A stretch of 64,000 bases of DNA. Origin: Cliona cf. orientalis. Its lineage: Eukaryota; Porifera; Demospongiae; Clionaida; Clionaidae. Numbering within the stretch: position 1 is the stretch's first letter; the number at the start of each line of letters is the position of its first letter. Shown one piece after another: positions 59,329 through 64,000 of this stretch. A model generated the notes under the pieces. That model was given only the letters and a program-made list of their open reading frames with translations, made no database searches and had not been told where the DNA came from. A program made the position numbers and the translations under genes. The DNA lies in contig OZ005689.1 in the NCBI GenBank assembly GCA_963930775.1, positions 20,589,262 through 20,653,261 of the forward strand, written 5' to 3'.

Positions 59329-59801
59329 CATTTGCAGTGGTAATGACCCATGCAAGATCAAGTACAATCACAGGTCTATGAGGCAGCTCTTGGCAGAGTG
59401 CTTGGAGAAATGTCGCCTCTCTTGCTTCCCAGCGGTCAGTGAACGCAGGACTGCTGGTGTCAGGCACACCCAGTCAGTGGACCTTCACTGCTCCTGCCGC
59501 TTGCCCAAGGAAATAGGTGATAAGATGGCCGAGTGTGATGTATGTAAAACCTGGTACCACAAACACTGCATGGACGTTCCTAGCTATGTTTTTGAAAAAA
59601 AAAAAGATGTCCCCTGGAAGTGTAAATCATGTGCCGCAGTGTGAAACTCTACCTAGTATTTTGTTGTGTATAGTATACCCAGGTGTGGCCACATGTATTG
59701 ATTACCAATCCATCCTCTCTCTCTTATGTTTCTCTCTCTGGGATATGATATCACCTCTCCCTCTATTATATACACGTACATGTATAACTGCATATATCTA
59801 T

Positions 59802-59862
59802 CTTCTCTCTCTCTCTCTCTCTCCCTCTCTCCCTCTCTCTCTACCTCTCTCTCTCTCCCTCG
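59802..59862. repeat. CT microsatellite
   Basis: An almost pure run of CT dinucleotides with a few CC interruptions, 150 bp downstream of the PHD-finger stop. The antisense reading gives a meaningless Glu/Arg peptide. Confidence 0.95.
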
Positions 59863-60185
59863 AATTGGCCGGGGAAACGTACCCACGAAACTTTTCTATT
59901 TCTAGGTCGAACTGGAAGCTTTCGTCCTCCATTTTGTTTGAATAACTGGTAACTAAGCATATCTAAGGGCAGTAACATACTCGTCATACCGGTTTGCTCT
60001 ATGATCTAAACTTGTTAGACACTGTTTAGTCAGTTTCCACGTAATTTAGAAGACCTCAGGGCTCCGTAGAACCCTCGCTGCGCTGAGGATTCTACATAGA
60101 GACCTTCGGTCTTCTAAATCACATAGAAACCTCCAAAACAGTGTCTAACTAATATGTAGTTATCTGACAGTAATTGGGGTGCATG

Positions 60186-60350
60186 AGATGCATGTTTGAA
60201 TGCGCCCCAATTATTATCAGATCACTTTTTTGTTGGCAGTTGACCTCTGTTCATCGATCATCGACCTACTTTATGACCCAGCCGGTGAAAATTTTAATTG
60301 CCTATAAAAAAAAACGTTTTGGCTGCTAGGCAACTACCAACAAATAGACA
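60186..60350 (+). repeat. Interspersed repeat, relative of 38690-38860
   Basis: Shares GAATGCGCCCCAATTA, GCCTATAAAAA and the GGCTGCTAGGCAAC region with the copy in the IS3EU-like element. Diverged; no ends determined. Confidence 0.6.
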
Positions 60351-60612
60351 TGTACACAATATTCAGTAATGGATCGTCAACCTACTCCATGTGCCCATAA
60401 TTTTTTTTATGGGCAAACATTGCAAATGTATGGCTTCCTACAGAAACACATGGGGAAACTTCAAAGAGCCATATCTTTTAATTCCAAGGTGTGAATCAAA
60501 ATTTCCTGCCATCAAATTTCTACTTTCGACCAATTCTGCATGCCCATGTAAACCATTTCTCCCCAAGTGCTCCCAACTCTCCTGTGAATCACATTAATTT
60601 TTTTCTCATCAG

Positions 60613-63600
60613 AGTGCATTAGAGAGTGAAGGTCTCAGTAGCACAGTGGAAGTAAGTACACTACAACATAAATTAAGTGCTTGACATCCCCAGACCCTGC
60701 CGTAAGGGAGAATGGGTCTGTCTAATAATACGGTAGCATGATGTTACAAAGGTGGTATTGCCTCCAAGAGTCAAGAAGCTTAGCAGTTACTTCGTTGAAG
60801 ATTTGTTAGCAGGCAGTAGTTCTACAAGCCTACAAGCATTAATACTAAAACTAGTTACTTTCTATCTTTGAAAGCAGTCTATATACTGTTGTTCATTTTG
60901 TTCATTAAGAAGTCGCCAGGGAGCACGAAGAGCAGCCATGAGCAAATGACAACATTACTGCAGAAGAAAGCCTTTCAATGAAGTCCACACAAATCTTGCA
61001 TTTTAAACGCTATAAGTGAACCATAAATACCGTACTCAAGCCTCGCAAATAAGGTTGTCACAGTTAGTGTGGTAGCAGACAGACAGACAGACATGCATAG
61101 AACGACTATCATAACTCACACATGCACCGAGGGTGCATTTTGTGGATGAATGTTATGGGTATTTATTCGAATAGTAGCCGCAGCTACTATAATTAATTTC
61201 AGCCTTGCTGGAGTGCAGTTCTTATTCGAGGGTGGCTCTTCTTAATATTGGAGCGACACCTCTTGACATGGTAGACTTATTTCAGAACTGGTATTCAAAT
61301 ATTCAAGCTATATGATTGAGACATACATGTACATGTAAGCAGCAAAACCAAGCCAAGGATGTTTTCTGCCATGTTTTTGCCTCGAACTAACGATGGTCCA
61401 TGGTTTGCGATCATGGCCACACCCACTCAATTGTGTTCGTGCATTCATGAAGCTACTATTCGAGGGCAGCTATCATTTCTTTCGCAGAGCTCCATGTGCG
61501 GCTACTATTCGAGGGCGGTTACTAATGAGGGCGCGGCTTCTATTCGAATAAATACAGTACGTATTTCTTTAGTGACCACTAAAATATTATGTGATTTCTT
61601 TAGGTTTTTCCCCGAAAGAAGCAGCGAATTGAGGAGGGCCAGGTATATATATGCGTACATAATTATTATTGTACTGTTAATTTTGACAGTCTATCCATAT
61701 ACGTACATGTATGTAGGCCTGCTCCAGTTCTGCAGCTCATGCACCTGATCATGAGGAGAACGAGGTGATCATTACCAATGAGCCTGTGTCATGTTGAGGG
61801 CTAGAGGGGGGGGGGTGCAAGGGAGATGCTGCACTCTGGCAGAAAACACTAACTTTTCTCGATCAAGAAACAATGGAAAGAGCTAAGTATTATTCCAATT
61901 AATGCTCACTTTACTCTTTGAGCATGTAATGTATGGTAGTCGAGGTTTCATTTAGGATTTTTGTCAAGGGGGGGCAAACGCGACAATTGCAGTTAACTGG
62001 GGGCAAAGACTATAGTATATTTTTCCATCCGTGAAGAATGACATGCTCATTATATTGGAGGGGTTTGGGGGTATGCTCCCCCAGGAAAATTTTTAAGTTT
62101 CAACCTCTGAGACTGTTTCTGGTAGCTTCTGAGCACTCGGATGGGAGTCTATCAGTAATAAAGGGTCGTTCGTCAATGCGCATGTACCCCACGTGCCCAT
62201 AATATTTCTTATGGGCAAACATTGCTTATGGCCTGAAATTTGCTTCCTAGTGCTCTAATCTTTTTTCGATTCTTTTTTTTCTACTTAGTTCAAGGGGACC
62301 ACGCACTAAGCAAAAAAAAATATCCGGAGACATCCACATGGTCGAGCTGGATGCATAGTAGAGCAATACAATGCAAGCAGGCAGCTTGTATATTATACTC
62401 CAATTTTGAGCAAGTTTGATAAAGGTTGTCAGAGTAATATGTGCGTGTGCGTAATGGGTATTCCCCATTCATCATGTAGTGCATGGGCAGGAAACATTGC
62501 AAATTTCTCACCTACCAAATGAACGCTTGTCACTTTTTGTCCGTTTCGTTCTCCTTTTCACACTGTTCAACACTCGTAGCTTTTTATTGGCCACTACTGT
62601 AACTTTGCATGGGCACGCAAAATGGATCAAATGGTGTTAATCAAAATTCCTAAAGGTCAAATTTGCATTCGATCCATTCTGCGTGCCCATGCAAAATTAC
62701 AGCAGTGGCCAATAAAAAGTTAACGTTGTTGAATAGTGTGAGTTGAACAGTGTGAGTACAATGCGTAATAAGATAGCCTTAGTCGCTTTCTGCGCTGGCT
62801 TTGCGATTGCTAGGCAGCTCTACTTAGCCACTTGCTGGAAGCCAAGCCGATATATTTTTAGCTCGAGGCGATCGCTTGAGACGATTGATAAGACACAAAG
62901 ATACAGAAACCACCGCACATGCAGTTAGAACCATACAATGCAAGCAGGCATCCAAATAGCAATACACGGTGTTTGGTAAAGAGATCGTCAATGTACCCAC
63001 ATACCCGGAAATTTATTATGAGCAAACATTGCAAATGTATAGCTTCAGATAACCATAAGCCTATTTCGCAGAGGCACCGGTTATCTAGCAGTGCCATGAC
63101 TACCTAAGTTCTTGCTTTGCCCTTCGATGGCACACAAAAGTATTTTTGTATGTGCGTGACTTACATGTATTTTCCACGGTTCAGTAGATCTAAATTTAGT
63201 AACAATCACCATTTATGTTGTGACATAATGCCTTTCTCCTGAAGTACATTAATTACTTTAAAGATCGAAATTAATGTGCAATTTGTGGAGAACTCAGGAT
63301 TTTATACTGCATTCATGCATTCTTATACAGGAGAGTGAGTCTTATTACGCCTGTACTCTCCATTCCCAGCTGATGACTGTCCTACCCGAATTCCTTAACG
63401 AGAGAACGAAGGACTTGAACAACGAGAAGGGGAAAAAGCTGGTATTCTTGCTTTTATCGTTCGTCTTTCACTTCAATAAACAGATCACTATGTAAGTGCA
63501 TGGTATTTGAGAGTCTGGAAATCCTTATCCCTTTTAATGCAGTATGGTGTTAGAATATGTGTGAAGAGTATGATTGGTGTATGCATGTTATACTAACGTT

Positions 63601-63730
63601 ACAGAGATTTCACAACAGGGCAGGACCCTTCACAGATGGGTGGATTCAAGGGGGAGATTGTCTTCAATAGGGAAACTCAGAGGAGATTGACTGGGCCCCC
63701 CCTTCAAGGGACACCTACTACTTATTTGCA
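60613..63730 (+). CDS. Unrecognised multi-exon gene, 3' end outside window
   Basis: Candidate exons with good GT-AG borders: 60613-60651 (SALESEGLSSTVE), 61604-61642 (VFPRKKQRIEEGQ), 61717-61764 (ACSSSAAHAPDHEENE), 63331-63491 (ESESYYACTLHSQLMTVLPE and on to NKQIT) and 63605-63730 (DFTTGQDPSQMGGFKGEI to TPTTYLQ). The first three are each a multiple of three; the fourth and fifth join in phase to give ITIDFTTG. KKQR could be a nuclear signal. I do not recognise the protein. It could equally be the tail of a transposon gene. Confidence is moderate for exons 4-5 and low for the first three. Confidence 0.45.
61156..61557. mobile_element. TA-flanked MITE within the unknown gene
   Basis: Inverted ends around GTATTTATTCGAATAG(T/A)AGCCGC with TA on both sides (61154-61155, 61558-61559). 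CTACTATTCGAGGGC words repeat inside. It resembles the MITEs at 39859 and 47068 in style. Confidence 0.82.
62560..62742. repeat. Foldback sequence of about 180 bp
   Basis: CACACTGTTCAACA...TTTTTATTGGCCACT at the left pairs with AGTGGCCAATAAAAA...TGTTGAATAGTGTG at the right. The inner GCATGGGCACGCA.AATGGATC pairs with GATCCATTCTGCGTGCCCAT, leaving a loop of about 25 bp. Confidence 0.88.
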
Positions 63731-64000
63731 GTAAGCTATACATATATGAAGCACACTGTATGGTGAGAAACTTTTGTGGGGTCCAATGTTTGCACAGGCC
63801 CAGTCTTGGAAGCTTTTATGTTTTAGTAAATGTGTCACATTTGGTACAAGTATAATAAAACAATTGGAGAATGAAGTAGGGATGGCAGGATCAAAAGTAC
63901 ACAAGCAAGAGATAATCACATCTATGCTACACATCCCTACGCTTGCTTTTTGAGGGGTGCAAAAATAACCAATAATAATGCGATTGAATCAAGAATTGAT
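63731..64000. other. Right edge, no gene recognised
   Basis: Probably intron of the gene whose last visible exon ends at 63730. No further exon or repeat is evident. Confidence 0.4.

Larger units (their letters stand above)
55225..59644 (+). pseudogene. Mutator-like transposase with Ulp1-type peptidase and PHD finger
   Basis: Starts after an acceptor (CATTTAG). Short exons near 53832-53938 and 54002-54080 may belong to it. A zinc-binding segment (CCATPGCKGALC, ACNGCASQW) comes first. Then TRGHHSKNATFSIRNYYNG, resembling the Asp block of Mutator-domain transposases, IQWQDADSSSAKA, VCHCSRHKQGCGCFS, HTSDEHDWGFGRCDFH and LKRGHSNWLEASHNVFIRF. Farther on are a CxC cluster (CKCGSTTHLRTNHSECP), a basic linker and a C48/Ulp1-like peptidase (EFVQIVFVRGCHWSM with His; MDVGRQSNGSDCGVLALAF with Gln and Cys). 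A PHD finger ends it (CSCRLPKEIGDKMAECDVC ... WKCKSC). A hAT-type MITE (56141-56528) and a 650-bp MITE (58676-59328) interrupt it, and several stops and frameshifts, one at a GCAT repeat near 56920, make it dead. Confidence 0.72.

Noticed and set aside
59653-59886. Glu/Arg repeat ORF on the minus strand
   Set aside because: Antisense of a CT microsatellite.

Overview
The window looks like genomic DNA of an invertebrate metazoan. It has short GT-AG introns, metazoan-type genes (an Ig plus TKL-kinase gene, PHD, RING and chromodomain-like modules) and a transposon mix I associate with sponges and cnidarians. A demosponge is my best guess, but no rRNA or conserved single-copy gene fixes the species. 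Almost the whole 64 kb is transposable elements inserted into one another; only about 48.3-51.6 kb and 60.6-63.7 kb look like possible host genes.

Left third (1-25.7 kb): the 3' end of a tyrosine recombinase gene, a decayed Helitron helicase fragment, then one deep nest. A MULE (Mutator-like, SWIM-type) transposase gene on the minus strand is split at a TTAA by a piggyBac element (4371-25191). The piggyBac first exon is split at a TA by an IS630/Tc1-type element with an accessory gene (4698-7366). The piggyBac 3' region is split by a large KDZ (Kyakuja-Dileera-Zisupton class) element (9876-24973, 8-9 bp target duplication), and the left arm of that element is split at TAA by an apparently complete PIF/Harbinger element (10195-12903). 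Nearly every junction can be read to the base because the interrupted reading frame or repeat resumes on the far side.

The KDZ element is the most striking object. It has two divergently transcribed genes separated by about 75 bp: a KDZ transposase (CxC5/CxC6 cysteine clusters, chromodomain-like segment, D-D-E motifs) and an eight-exon P-loop ATPase resembling DUF3987. Both are enclosed by long inverted arms made of a 72-bp tandem repeat.

Middle (25.7-45.6 kb): a decayed Penelope-like fragment, several copies of a 650-bp MITE, and a broken Gmr1-like Ty3/gypsy fossil. The fossil is split by a 12.1-kb rve/IS3EU-like DNA transposon (32814-44892, 6-bp duplication CACTCG, about 480-bp TIRs). That element also has a divergent gene pair: an intact five-exon 406-aa DDE transposase, and a minus-strand gene whose first exon is PB1/ubiquitin-fold-like and whose likely last exon encodes a RING finger. 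Two nearly identical TTAA MITEs sit inside it.

Right third (45.6-64 kb): an array of hairpin-forming repeats, MITEs, an Ig plus TKL-kinase gene that appears broken, a decayed Mutator-like transposase gene that also encodes a Ulp1-type peptidase and a PHD finger (itself hit by a hAT-type MITE and a 650-bp MITE), and short exons of an unrecognised gene running towards the right edge.
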